64,000 bases of DNA from Corinectria fuckeliana (lineage: Eukaryota; Ascomycota; Sordariomycetes; Hypocreales; Nectriaceae): assembly GCA_019137255.1 (NCBI GenBank), contig WPDH01000280.1:310001-374000 (forward strand). The letters are read 5' to 3'. The stretch's first letter is position 1, and each line of letters begins with the position of its first letter. Shown in pieces: positions 11,701 to 22,931 of the stretch. The notes under the pieces were generated by a model. The model did no database searches. It had not been told where the DNA came from and worked only from the letters and a program-made list of their open reading frames with translations. Position numbers and translations under genes: made by a program.

Positions 11701-14700
11701 TTTCCAATCACCTAGGCCAGCAAGTTTCCCAACGGTACGCTCTCTGACCATACTCGGATCGAAACAGTTACAGCATCGGCGCGCTTTCTCTGACGTCCGC
11801 CTGCAAAGTCTCGTACTTCCGCGGTCTCGTCGCGGGCAAGATCCGCGCCGCCAAAGCCTCCTCGCCCGGCTCCATGATCTCCATCAACCTGGCGCCCGAA
11901 AGAGTCCCCGCCTACTTGTCCAAGCTTCGGCCTCAAGCCGCAGACGTCGTCGTCGCGTGCATCAACAGCCCGCTGAACGTCACGCTCTCTGGCCCACAGC
12001 CGGGGATCCAGGCCGTCAGGGCACAAGCGGACCAAGAGGGTATCTTCGCCCGGGAGCTCAAAACCGGGGTGGCGTATCACTCTTCGGCCATGCGTCTAGT
12101 GGCGGCGGAGTATCAGACGCTGATGGGGAGCTTGGAGCCCGCCGAGATGCTGTCCGTTCGCATGGTGTCTACGGTCACCGGCAAGATCGTCGACCCTGCA
12201 GACCTAGCCACCAGCCAGTACTGGGTGGACAACATGGTCTCGCCTGTCCGATTCGCAGGGGCTCTGGGTCTCATGGCGTCACAGAACATGAACCTGGGCG
12301 TGACGGATCTGATCGAGATCGGACCGCATCCCGCACTTGGACGCTACGTGCAAGACACGGTGGGCAAGGACCAAGTACAGTACGCGTCGACCCTCTACCG
12401 GGGCCATCCCGCGACGGAAAAGATTCTCGAGCTCGCGGGTTCCCTGTTCTGCCGTGGACATCCCATTTCACTCGCGGCCGTCAACAATCAGCAAGGCAAA
12501 GAGAGCGGGAAGATACGCTGTCTCGTCGACTGTCCACCCTATCCGTTTGATCACTCGCGCAAGTTCTGGGCCGAGAGCCGCATCAGCAAAGACTACCGCC
12601 TGCGGCCTCCTGCCAAGGGCGACGTGCTGGGTCACAGGGCGTCGGATTGGAATCCGCTGCAGCCCAGATGGCGGAACTTGCTGAGTGTCGAGACACACCC
12701 CTGGATCGGCCATCACGTCGTCGGGGATACAGTGCTCTACCCTGCTGCAGGCATGTTGATCATGGCTCTCGAAGCAGCGCAGGAGATGGCCCCGACCGAC
12801 AAGACGGTCCTGGGGTATTTCATCAGAGAGGCGCACTTTATGAGCCCCGTGGTGGTGCCTGAGCAGTGGGATGATAGAGTTGAGACAACGCTTTCCTTGC
12901 GGCCGGTCAAGAACCACGTCCGAGATCAAGATGCGCCACCGGCCTGGTTCGAAATCAGCATATTTGCCTACGCAAAGGGGACCCATGGCTGGACCGAGGT
13001 TTTCCGCACCAGTGTACAGGTCCAGTACGCGTCCGGCGTCGACCACTCGGAAAAGCTGTTAGCCGACGAAGCTATTCGCGCACGATACCGCGAGACACTG
13101 GAGGCATGCACTTTGCCAGTCGACTCGCATCTGCTGTACAGCAACGCCGCGGAAAACGGGCTGCAATACGGCGAGTTATTCCAGCTCTGTCGGGACATCC
13201 GCTGGGACAAGACTGGATCGCAGGCTGTTGCCTCGGTGTCCCTGTCTAAGAATGGGAGGTTCAAGACGGCGAGTCTCGTGCACCCGGCCGTGCTCGACAC
13301 TGCTTTCCACGTCTTGCGGGTCAGCGCCGGACAGCAGCACGCCGCAAACGTGCCGGTGAGGCTGTCGGATGCCTGGTTCTCGCCGAGCGGCTGGCAAGCT
13401 CCGGCGACGGGCAGCGTGCGGTGGATGGCGTCTTCCAGGGGCGCCGGGAAGACAGCGCGAGGCGAGAACGGCAGCCTGTCTGCGCTGTCAGACGACGGCA
13501 CGGTGCTCGCAACGATAGGGAGGTTGGAGACGGCGGCTATATCTACGGATGACTCCGACTCTCTTGCTGGGGATGGAGAGGCTGCGCAGAAGAAGCTGCT
13601 ATACGGGATCGAGTGGAAGCCCCAGCTCAGCCTGCTGTCTTCGGGAGAACTATCCCAGGCGTGCAAAGCGGATGCATTCCCCCGGGACGAAGAGACCATG
13701 CTAGACGAGCACCGCAAACGCACAGCTGTGCTGAACATTGTCGCAGTCCGCCACGTCAGAAACATCCCTGAAGAGCAGCGCACCAACCTGGACAGCACCC
13801 TCCGCCACCACATGGACTGGATGGAGCACCACGTGCGTTCCTTGCCCCCTGCCGAGCGCGAGGCCGCAGAAGACCTCGCCGACTCCGAGTTTGAAGCCGA
13901 ACTCGACGCCTTCGCCGCGGCCTTCCCGTCGTGGACGCTCTATCCGCACGTCGCGCGCAGCTTGCCAGCCATTGTCGCCGGCGAGATGGATCCCCTCCAA
14001 GTCATCTTCGAGTCCGACCACGCCAAGACCTTCTACGCTTCCCTCTTCCACACCGTCTGCGGCGACGAGCGGCTGAGCAGGTTCCTCGACCTCGCAGCCC
14101 ACGAAACACCGGCGCTGCGCATCCTCGAGGTCGGCGCCGGCACGGGCGGCATGACGGTACATATCATGAATGCCCTCAAGGAGAGAGAGAAGCGGACCGG
14201 CGCGTTGGCCTTTGCAGAGTACATGTACACCGACATCAGCCCCGTCTTCTTCGAGTCGGCCAAGGCGCGGTGGGACGCAGAAGGCTTCGGACGCCGCGTT
14301 GCCTTCAAGACGCTGGACATGGAGCACCCCGTCGCGACGCAGGGCTTCGACGAGGGCTCGTACGACCTGTTGATCGCCGGGAGCTGCGTCCACGCGACGG
14401 GGCTGCTGAGCAACACCCTGCAGAACCTGCGGCGCGTCCTGAAGCCGGGCGGCAGGCTGGTGATGCTGGAGGTGACGGATCCGACCGACATTGCGACGTG
14501 CTTCTTCGCGACGCTGGCGAGCGGGTGGTGGCTGAGCCAGGAGGAGTGGCGCCTGCAGAACAAGAGCCCTCTTGCGAGCGAGGATGCCTGGGACGGCGTG
14601 TTGAGAGAGAATGGCTTCTCGGGGAATGACCTCGTGCTAAGAGATACTCCGGAAGCAGAGGCGCACATTGTCAGCGTGATTGTGAGCACGGCTGTTGACG

Positions 14701-17492
14701 TGGAGGAGACAAAGTCCGTTGCACCGCCGAGACAGGTATTTGTCGTCGATTCCCGCCAAGGCACGCAGAAGCAGCTTGCCCAAGTCCTCGCCGACGGCGA
14801 AGATGTTGTTCTTCCACTAGATGATGCCGCCTCGACTGTCATCAGCAGCGAGGACATTGTCATTTCCCTCCTCGAAGTCGACAAGCCGCTTCTGGCCAAC
14901 GTGTCCGAGGAGCAATTCACTCAGCTTCAGTCCTTGCTCAAGCAGGCACTCAATCTCATGTGGGTGACAGCTCCCCAGGATGGCGTCGAAGATGCCCATT
15001 TCGCGCACTACGCCGTCGCTCAGGGGCTGCTGAGGACGGTCAGGGCCGAGATGCCGAACAGCCATATCGTGTCTCTAGCCATTGAAGACGTTTCCAGCAC
15101 CGACGCACGAGCAGGCTTCGTCAATAATGCTATCAAGACCGCGTTTGGATCTTCTCTGGCGTCCGATCTCGAATACGTCATCCGGTCCGGCCAGATGCAC
15201 ACTGCCCGCGCCGTCGAGGATGTCTCCGCCAATGCCACTGTGCACTCCCTGCTTGCGCCACGCCCCCAGCAACTGGCCTGGAAAGACGGCCCTGCCGTGA
15301 AGCTGGCGGTCGGTGTACCCGGAAACCTCGAGTCTCTGCGCTTCGAGCACGATGCGGCGTACAAGACAGACCTTGGAGCGCAGGACGTCGAGATCGAGGC
15401 CCGGGCATGGGGTCTCTCTCGATGGGACGTACTCTCCGCGCTCGGCCGCCTTGACAACCACGACGAAGGCGATCTCGGTTCCGACTGCGCAGGTGTCGTC
15501 ACTCGCGTCGGTGCGGAATGTGATTCTCAGAGGCTGAAGCTAGGCGACCGCGTCGTCATGCTTGCGCGGGGCTGTATGCGCAAGTTCCCCCGAGCGCACA
15601 GCACCCGTGTGCTGAAGATTCCCTCACAAATATCGTTCGAGGTGGCAGCCGCACCGCTCGGTCCTGTTCTCACCGCGATTCGTGCCCTTGGGGACGTCGC
15701 GAGACTGGAGGAGGGCGATAGAGTCCTCATCCATGAGGCAGCGAGCGCGACGGGACAAATGGGAGTGCAGATCGCCAAGATGCAGGGTGCCGAAGTATTC
15801 GTTACCACTTCTTCTGCTTCAAGCAATGAAAAGGAAGACAGAGACTTCCTTCTTGAGACGCTGGGTGTTGCGCCTGAACACATCTTCCCGGCCGCATCCT
15901 TTGCATCTGGTGTTAGACGTGTCACCCAAGGCCACGGCGTCGACATCGTCATCAACACGCTCGCCGGCGAGCAGGCAAACGCAAGCTTGGAGCTTCTCGC
16001 CGCCGGCGGACGCTTCGTCGACATCGGAGTTGGCCCGGACCCGTTTCCTGGGTCCGTCACGGCTGGCTCGTCGAGGAGAAACACCAGCTTTTCGACCGTG
16101 GATGTTCTAGAGCTGCGGCCACAAGTGACGGCGAGGCTGTTGAAGAGTGCCATGGCGTTGCTAGAAGAAGGAAAGATCACGCCGCCGACGCCGGTGCGAG
16201 CATTCCCAGCAACGGACCTGAAGGAGGCGTTTCGAGCGCTGCAAAAGGGGGAGGGCAAAGGGCGTGCTGTCATAACTCCCAGGCCAGACGATGTCGTTCC
16301 GCAACTTGTCTTCGACCAACGCGGTCAGCAGGGATGCACATTCGACGAAAACGCATCGTACCTCATCCCCGGCGGTCTCGGTGGTGTCGGTCGGTCCATC
16401 GTGGCGTGGATGGCAGCTCGAGGAGCGAAGCATCTCATCGTCCCATCGCGAAGCGGTGCTTCTTCTCCGGCGGCCGCCCAGCTCGTAGCTTCACTCTCGT
16501 CCCGTGGCGTACAAATAGTCACGCCCAAGTGCAACATTGCCCACGAAAGCGAGTTGACTACTTTACTCGCAGACGTCGAGCGAACCATGCCGGCCATCCG
16601 CGGAGTCATCAACTGCGCCATGGTCCTCACCAACGCGGTGTTTACAAACATGACCTTCCAGCAATGGTCGTCTGCGATACAGGCCAAGGTGGACACGTCG
16701 TTCAACCTCCATCGCCTCCTCCCGAGCCAGGATACGCTTGAATTTGTTGTCCATCTCGCTTCCCTGGCGGGTGTCAACGGCCAGATGGCAAGCGCCAACT
16801 ACGCCGCGGGCTGCACGTTCCAAGACGCCTTGACGAGGAGCTATCCCGGCGCTACGGTGCTGGATGTCGGCTGGATGGCGGACGTTGGCCTCATTGCCGA
16901 GACGGCGTCGTATCAGAGGCAGCTGAAGGATTGGGGCAATATGCGGAGGGTGGAGGAGAGAGAGCTGTTGGGCGTTTTGGGGATGGTGTGTAGTGCTCGG
17001 CGTAACAGCTCGGGGGAAGACGCAACGACAGGCCAACAGTTGCTTGTTGGTCTACTCACGCCAGCCGATTACCTCTCCGAGGGAAAGGAGCCGCCGCCTG
17101 GTCTGCTAGGTAGGCCGTTGTTGTCCACCTTTTCCCAGCCCGTCAACTCGACGGCGGACCGCAACAAGACGGCGTCGACAAAGACAGCAGCGGCCGTAGA
17201 CCACGCCGGCCTCTTCCGCGCCGCGCCCGACGACCGGGCCCGCGTGCGAGTAGTGGCCGCAGCCCTCGCCGACAAGCTGGCCCGCGCCATGATGATGTCG
17301 GCCGACGACGTGGACCCAGACAAGCCGCTCTCGGCGTACGGCATCGACAGCCTGATGGGGGTGGAGCTGCGGAACTGGATCGGGCGCGAGTTTGGCGCCA
17401 AGCTGGGTATGTGGGAGCTGATGAACGGGGAGAAAGCGATTAAAAGGATTGCGGAGGGTGTGGTTGAGAAGAGCAACGTGTTGAAGAAGTGA
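8720..17492 (+). CDS. Highly reducing type I polyketide synthase (KS-AT-DH-MT-ER-KR-ACP)
   Basis: Nine exons (8720-8890, 9058-9202, 9307-9575, 9758-10191, 10249-10319, 10407-10492, 10572-11367, 11467-11617, 11768-17492) join in frame to 2,615 aa; all introns lie in the KS/AT part. The ketosynthase has Cys174 (DTACSS), His309 (EAHGTGTP) and His349 (SNVGH). The acyltransferase begins near FTGQGAQ at 615, with Ser701 in GHSSGE and a YHSSAM block near 812. The dehydratase has His1024 (PWIGHH) and Asp1218 (HPAVLD). The C-methyltransferase has its SAM site EVGAGTGG near 1495. The enoylreductase spans about 1890-2200, the ketoreductase has GGLGGVG near 2242 with Ser2373 and Tyr2386, and the carrier protein has Ser2569 (GIDSL). 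It is an iterative cytosolic enzyme making reduced, possibly methylated chains. There is no thioesterase or other release domain. Oddities are Cys2390 in place of the ketoreductase Asn and a glycine-poor enoylreductase cofactor loop. The ATG at 8720 gives the normal short lead into the KS domain. Confidence 0.95.
8899..8950 (+). repeat. 16-bp tandem repeat inside PKS intron 1
   Basis: About 3.3 copies of a 16-bp unit (ACCCGACTGCTTGGTA, first copy diverged) begin eight bases after the donor site of the first PKS intron. The intron is 167 bp. The repeat does not touch the donor (GTTAGT) or the acceptor (TGCAG). Confidence 0.85.
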
Positions 17493-18317
17493 TGTCAGGT
17501 TCAGGTTCAGGTTTCACGCTTCAGGATCTATCTTTAAGATGTGTTCAATTATTCCATGTCCGTATTGCACTTCATCTATCCGGTATTTGTGAAAGCATAC
17601 AGCGTTACAGACGCATAGTATTAAATTACTGTGCAAAATAAGCATAACTCTTCAGCACATAGTAGAAAGCGAGGCATATTGCTGTCAAGGCTGTGGCCCC
17701 GGCTAGAAAGACTTGATCAATGCCTCATAAAACCCACCTAATCTAAGAAGACGCAGCGAAACAAGCTGGGTACGTAAGCTGTGCAACACTAACCTTACCT
17801 CACAACAGCGTGGATGTTTCGTTTGGTATCAGCCAAAGAACAAACATTCCCAAAGGCCAAACGGATATGATGGGCCAAGCTCTGGAAGCACGAGAACATG
17901 ATTTTCAGATAGGAGAGCTTGAGGCCTAGCTCAAGGTTGAAGCACAAGCGTTGTAGTTGAGAGGGAAATACTAGCAAAAATCGAGTCTGGAGAAGATAAA
18001 AGAGCTAAGCCAAGTAAGATATAGTTGACACACTGTTGAGTCTTTGCTCACTTGCTCTTTGTCGTCTGCTTTATCGTTTATTCAGCGTTGTCTCTGTTGG
18101 CGTGGAGATTGTGGTCGGCTTCAACTTTGTTCATTTTGGGAACGGTGAGCTCGCTTCTGCCAGGACGTTGACAAACTGGCGGATCGACGAGCGGGGAGAC
18201 GAAGGTCAGGGTTGCATCAGCCTGGGATCCTTGACTGACATGCTTCGTCGTACTACACCGCTTGAGGTAAAGGGGGTTGCGCAAATGTGACGGAACTGAT
18301 CCTCACTGCAACAACCC
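17493..18317. other. Intergenic, PKS 3' side
   Basis: No gene is supported. The region holds the 3' untranslated region of the PKS and AT-rich sequence with several short open frames on both strands. A MITE follows immediately to the right. Confidence 0.4.
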
Positions 18318-18320
18318 TAC

Positions 18321-18532
18321 AGCCCACAAGGATTACAAACGTTAGGTCGGGACATGATTTTGCAACCTTGTCCCAGCCAAGCTCATGTAACCAAGTCTTA
18401 TTGGGTCGCTTGAGTAGAGGTATGTATCTTTGCTCTTGATCAACTACAGAAGATACACAGGCACGCAGGCTTCATTAATGCATCATCTGTGGGCTTTGTA
18501 CCTGACCTAACGTTTGTAATCCTTGTGGGCTG
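18321..18532. mobile_element. Tc1/mariner-type MITE
   Basis: A 212-bp non-coding element has perfect 29-bp terminal inverted repeats (18321-18349 and 18504-18532) starting CAGCCCACAAGGATTACAAA. The flanking TA on each side (18319-18320, 18533-18534) looks like the TA target duplication of Tc1/mariner/pogo transposons, and with one more flanking base the perfect match covers 32 bp. No coding capacity is present. It sits between the PKS stop and the P450 start, with its right end about 235 bp upstream of the P450 ATG. The identity of the arms suggests a fairly recent insertion. Confidence 0.88.
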
Positions 18533-18767
18533 TAGCAGCCTAGAAACCTAGGCTAGGTTATATATCCAGTGGCATGATGAGGTGTAGTCTAACTAGTTAG
18601 TAAACGAGAGATACGGCTTGGCATATGACAAGTCGAATGTATGTTGGCGATGTTGAGGTCGGCTGCTTAGTATATGTACGTCCTTCCCTCCCGCCAACAG
18701 CCTTCACCTTGTTACTCCAATGCCTTTGCTAGTTAGCGGTATTCCCTGACCCCAATTGCAATTGACA

Positions 18768-20336
18768 ATGGCACTCGCAGGGTCTCTTGTAAGCTTCAGC
18801 ACCATCGCCACAGCAGCGGCAGCATACATCGCCTTTTCCATCCTCTACCAAATCATCCACTACCGCTTCTTCCACCCCCTCGCCAAGTTCCCCGGGCCCT
18901 TCTGGGGCAGCGTCACCCGCCTATGGATCACCTACCACAACGTCCGAGGCAGAGAGGTGGACGTGTGCGAAGCGCTGCACAACAAGTACGGCCCCGTCAT
19001 CCGCGTCACGCCGACGATGCTCCTCGTCAGCGACGCCACGAAGCTGCCGCTCATCTACCACCGCGCCGCCGACAAGTCGCAGCACTACCTCTCGGGGACC
19101 GTTGGCCCGACCGAGTCCCTGTTCCACATGCAGGCGCACAAGACGCACGCGCGCCATCGCAAGATTGCCGCTGCGCTGTACAGCTTCACCAGCATCAAGA
19201 AGATGGAGCCGCTGATTGACGCGCAGATCAGCCATTGGATTTCCCGACTGGACACGCTCTTTGCGTCCGGGGACACGACAGCCAACGATGGAAAGGGGAC
19301 GACGCCCTTTGACTTTTGTCCGTGGGCTGTTTACATGGCCTACGACGTCGTGTCCGAGGTCGGCTTCGGCGCGCCCTTCGGCTTCGTCGCCCAGGGCCGC
19401 GACGTCGCGGGCCTCATCAAGGGCATGCACGACGGGCTGCTGCCGTTTGGCATCATGACGCGCATGTACCCGCTCACGAAGTGGCTTCAGAGCACGTGGG
19501 TAGGCGATCGGTACCTCGTGGCGAGGCCCGAGAACGAAAACGGCTTCGGCACGCTGATGCGGTTCCGCGACGCGTTGATTGCCAGGCGGCTGAGGGAGAT
19601 GGACGAGGGCAAGAGGGCCAGGTGTGACCTGCTGCAGACCTTCATCGACGCGCGAGACGAGGACGGGAAGCCTTTGCCGCTGGAGTACATCAAGGCCGAG
19701 ATCCTCATCGTGCTGATCGCGGGCGCTGACACGACCGGCACTGCGTTCCAAGCCTTGGTCAAGTACATCCTGGCCGACCCGCGCGTCTACACGAAGCTCA
19801 TGGCCGAGCTCGACGCCGCCACGCGAGACAACAAGCTCTCGAGCCCTGTCCCTCTCTACGAAGAAGTCCTAACGAGCTGCCCGTACTACGTCGCCTGCGT
19901 CCGCGAAGCCATGCGTCTTGTGCCGTCGGCGCCCAGCATCTTCCCGCGCCTCGTCTCCAAAGGCGGCATCGAGCTGGCCGGGAAGCACGTCCCCGAGGGC
20001 ATGGAGGTGACGGCGAACCCGTACCTGGTGCACCGCGACGCCAACGTCTACGGGGAAGACGCGGGCGCGTTCCGCCCGGAGAGGTGGCTGGAGAGCGAGG
20101 AGAAGGCGCGCGAGTATGCCAGGTACAGCATGCAGTTTGGCTACGGCAGCAGGGCGTGCTTGGGGCAGCACGTGGCGAACATGGAGATGTACAAGGCGCC
20201 GTTGCTTTTCTTCAGGGCCTTTCGAGTGAGGCTGTGTGATGGCGGGAAGCCGGCGAGGTATCAGGTCAAGGGTGGTGTTGCCTTTTTCGAGGACATGTGG
20301 GTGACGATTGAGAGGAGGCGGGCGGCGACAGACTGA
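18768..20336 (+). CDS. Cytochrome P450 monooxygenase
   Basis: A single-exon gene for 522 aa. Residues 1 to about 32 form an N-terminal hydrophobic anchor, followed by the proline hinge (FPGPFWG), so the enzyme should sit on the endoplasmic reticulum. The I-helix oxygen-binding motif AGADTT includes Asp321, the ExxR motif is EAMR (Glu380, Arg383), FRPERW forms the PERF-like block, and the haem-binding loop FGYGSRACLG gives the ligand Cys464. All hallmark residues are intact. P450s hydroxylate or otherwise oxidise a substrate using electrons from NADPH-P450 reductase. It follows the PKS on the same strand after 1.28 kb and is the likely oxidative tailoring enzyme of the cluster. The open frame extends four codons upstream without another ATG, so the ATG at 18768 is the natural start. 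Confidence 0.93.
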   Translation: MALAGSLVSFSTIATAAAAYIAFSILYQIIHYRFFHPLAKFPGPFWGSVTRLWITYHNVRGREVDVCEALHNKYGPVIRVTPTMLLVSDATKLPLIYHRAADKSQHYLSGTVGPTESLFHMQAHKTHARHRKIAAALYSFTSIKKMEPLIDAQISHWISRLDTLFASGDTTANDGKGTTPFDFCPWAVYMAYDVVSEVGFGAPFGFVAQGRDVAGLIKGMHDGLLPFGIMTRMYPLTKWLQSTWVGDRYLVARPENENGFGTLMRFRDALIARRLREMDEGKRARCDLLQTFIDARDEDGKPLPLEYIKAEILIVLIAGADTTGTAFQALVKYILADPRVYTKLMAELDAATRDNKLSSPVPLYEEVLTSCPYYVACVREAMRLVPSAPSIFPRLVSKGGIELAGKHVPEGMEVTANPYLVHRDANVYGEDAGAFRPERWLESEEKAREYARYSMQFGYGSRACLGQHVANMEMYKAPLLFFRAFRVRLCDGGKPARYQVKGGVAFFEDMWVTIERRRAATD

Positions 20337-20669
20337 AGCTGGGGGCGTCCGGGTGCAGACAAGTTGTAAGCTAGGTTGTCGACAGGAACATGAGTCGTGA
20401 CTCTCACAATAAACTCACACATGGCAGTCTATTCATGGTCTCCTGCGATGTACTCTGTGGACTACTAGTACGAGGCGTCGGGATAACTTATGATGGTGGG
20501 GGAACCCCGGCAATTAATTATTACCTAATTACGATCCCCCCACCAACCAATCTAGCTGTGGACCAAAGCTGAAGCCGAACATCACCAACACAGCTAATCA
20601 TCCAATTCACGGTGTTTATCGCCTTCGATAACCCGGCCCTCTCATGCGTCCCCCTATGGCCCTATCGCC
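20337..20669. other. Intergenic, P450 to hAT transposase
   Basis: No gene is seen. An imperfect inverted repeat pairs GGTGGGGG near 20493 with CCCCCACC near 20537 across an AT-rich loop. It could be part of a transposon end or a GC-rich regulatory site, but the evidence is thin. Confidence 0.35.
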
Positions 20670-22931
20670 ATGTCAGCGGCCCCCCTAAGCGCCCCCAAGA
20701 ACCCCTCGATCGCCACGCAGCTCGAAAGCGTCACGGCGCCGCCGTCGCGCCCCGACATCGACCTCGACGACCTCCCGAAGCTGCGGCGCGGCAAATTCCG
20801 CTTCGTGCTCGACGAGTGGTGCTGGAAGCGCGTGCCCCGCCGCTCCTGGGTCTTCCAGTACGGCTTCTGCCTGGTCCTGGTCCAGGGCTCGCCCAGCCAC
20901 GCCGTCGGCACGCACTTCTGGCTCTGTCACGACTGCGACCGGGCGGGCACCCTCGCCGACGGCCTCTTCAAGTGCGAGGATGCCACGTCGTCGGCGTCTT
21001 CCCACTTGCGCAACGCCCATCGCATCGACAGGAATACCGACGGGGGCCCCGACGAACCGAAGCCCCCGCTGCCGATAGCCGTGTCCTCCAAACCTGCGGC
21101 TGCGGCTGCGGCTGCTTTGAATGCTCCCAAGTCTGCCAGGTCCGGGCCGTCCAAGCCGCTCGTTGCCGGCACCGTCAAGGCCTTTCAAGAATGCCTCCTC
21201 GAATGGATCGTCTCGGCCGCCATCCCCTTCGGCGTCATCGAACACGCCCACTTCCGCACCCTGCTGCTCACGCCCACCGAGGTCATAAAGCAGGCGCTGC
21301 CCTCCAGCTCGACCACCATCAAGAACTGGCTGCTAGCGCAGTACAAGGAAAAGAAGGAGAAGATCAAGGAACAGCTTAGCACAGCTGCGTCCGTCGTCAA
21401 CCTGACCTTTGACCTGTGGGCGTCGCCCAACGGGTACACCATCCTCGGAGTGCTGGGCCACTTTGTTTGCGCCGACAAGCTCGCCGCTACAAGGCTTCTC
21501 GGGTGCCGCCGTCTGGAGGGTAGTCCCTCTGGAGAGAACATGGCCTTGTTGCTGCGCGAGGTCTGCGCCGACTTTGGGCTGGCCTGGGGGAAGATTGGCT
21601 GCTTCACGCTCAACGACGAAGAGTCCAGTACGACTTGCGTCTCGCACTTCTTGCAGTGCATGAGCCCTTCTACCCTGCCTCGGCCGATCGAACTGGAAGT
21701 CCGCGACCGCCGTCTTCATTGCTGGGGCCACATTATAAACTCGGTCGCCAAGTCATTTCTCTTCGGCGCCCAGCGCAATGCCAGTGCGCTTCATACCGAC
21801 GATCACGACGAGGCATGGCGTGCCCATGGGCCTCTTGGGAAGCTGCACATTGTCGTCGAATACATCCGAAAGTCTCCCGAACACCGTGATCTCTTCAGTG
21901 CCATGCTTCATCACGCAGGGCACAAGGACTCCGAGAAGGTGCTGTTCGACATCCCCAACGATAGCAAACTACGGCCTGGCCAGCAAGGCCAATGGAACTC
22001 GACATATCTCATGGTCGAGCGGGCACTCAAGTTAAAGGTCGTCATTGACCGCTTCTGCACACACAACCATCGAGGTGCTGGCTCATCAAGTCACATCCCT
22101 GAAGGCGACATCCTCGACCCTTCCGACTGGGTGTGCTTGTCCGAAATCCAGACCATCTTGCGACCTTTTTTGGCGCAAAGCAAATTGTTCGAGGGCCGCA
22201 AGCCTGCCTCGACTTCTCTAGTCATGCAGAGCTACCACACCATCTCTTCCCACCTCTGCAGACAACAAACGCTGTCCTGCCAATCCGACTCGCAGCAAGC
22301 CCAAAACGCGTCGCAGATGAATTACGCACTGCTAGGCTCATACAGTGATGGTCAGGTTAGCACGTGGCGCTCCCATCTGACCAAGTCCCTTGACCTTGCC
22401 GTTGGCAAGCTGGAGCAATACGGAAAGCTTCTGTATCAGACGCCAGTGTACTGGGCCGCCCTCGTTCTACACCCCGGGCTCCGGTTGAACTACGTGCGGT
22501 TCTTAATAAGGGACCAAAACGAGGTAGACACGATCCAGCTGCAGTTCGAAAACTTCTACCAGCGTTGGTGGCCGCCGAGCGAGGCCGTCCAGCAGTCGAT
22601 GATGTTCCAGGAGGACAACGACGCGCTAGACGGGATCCCCAGTTCTTTCTATGCATCGCCGGCCCCGCAGTCTGGCAGCCCGGTCAACGAGCTGAACAAG
22701 TACTTTGCAGAGCCGCCGGTCAAAGTGGCCCAGCCGCTGCAGTGGTGGCGGGCCAACGAGAACACGCATCCCACCCTGTCGCGCATGGCGTGGGACGTCT
22801 TGTCCGTTCCGTCGCAAGCGGCTGACGCGGAGAGGCTGTTCAGCAAGGCCAAGATTATGGTGCAGGATAACAGACACAGTCTGAACGAGACGTCTATGGA
22901 GCTCATTCAGTGTCTGAGTGATTGGGCTTAG
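20670..22931 (+). mobile_element. hAT-family transposase, open reading frame intact
   Basis: An uninterrupted frame encodes 753 aa. A BED-type zinc finger is visible with Cys86, Cys89, His112 and His117. The hAT catalytic core follows: FDLWAS with Asp248, then a region where the family's DNAxNN block reads as LNDEESS at about 314-320, then LHCWGHIIN with Cys351 and His354. The C-terminal hAT dimerisation region covers about 673-751 and contains ADAERLFS with Glu721. The frame is full length for a fungal hAT transposase, so the protein could be made. The second catalytic Asp seems shifted by one residue (Asn315-Asp316), which may affect activity. No terminal inverted repeats or 8-bp target duplications were recognised, so an active element, a recently immobilised copy and a domesticated gene cannot be told apart. 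Confidence 0.88.
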
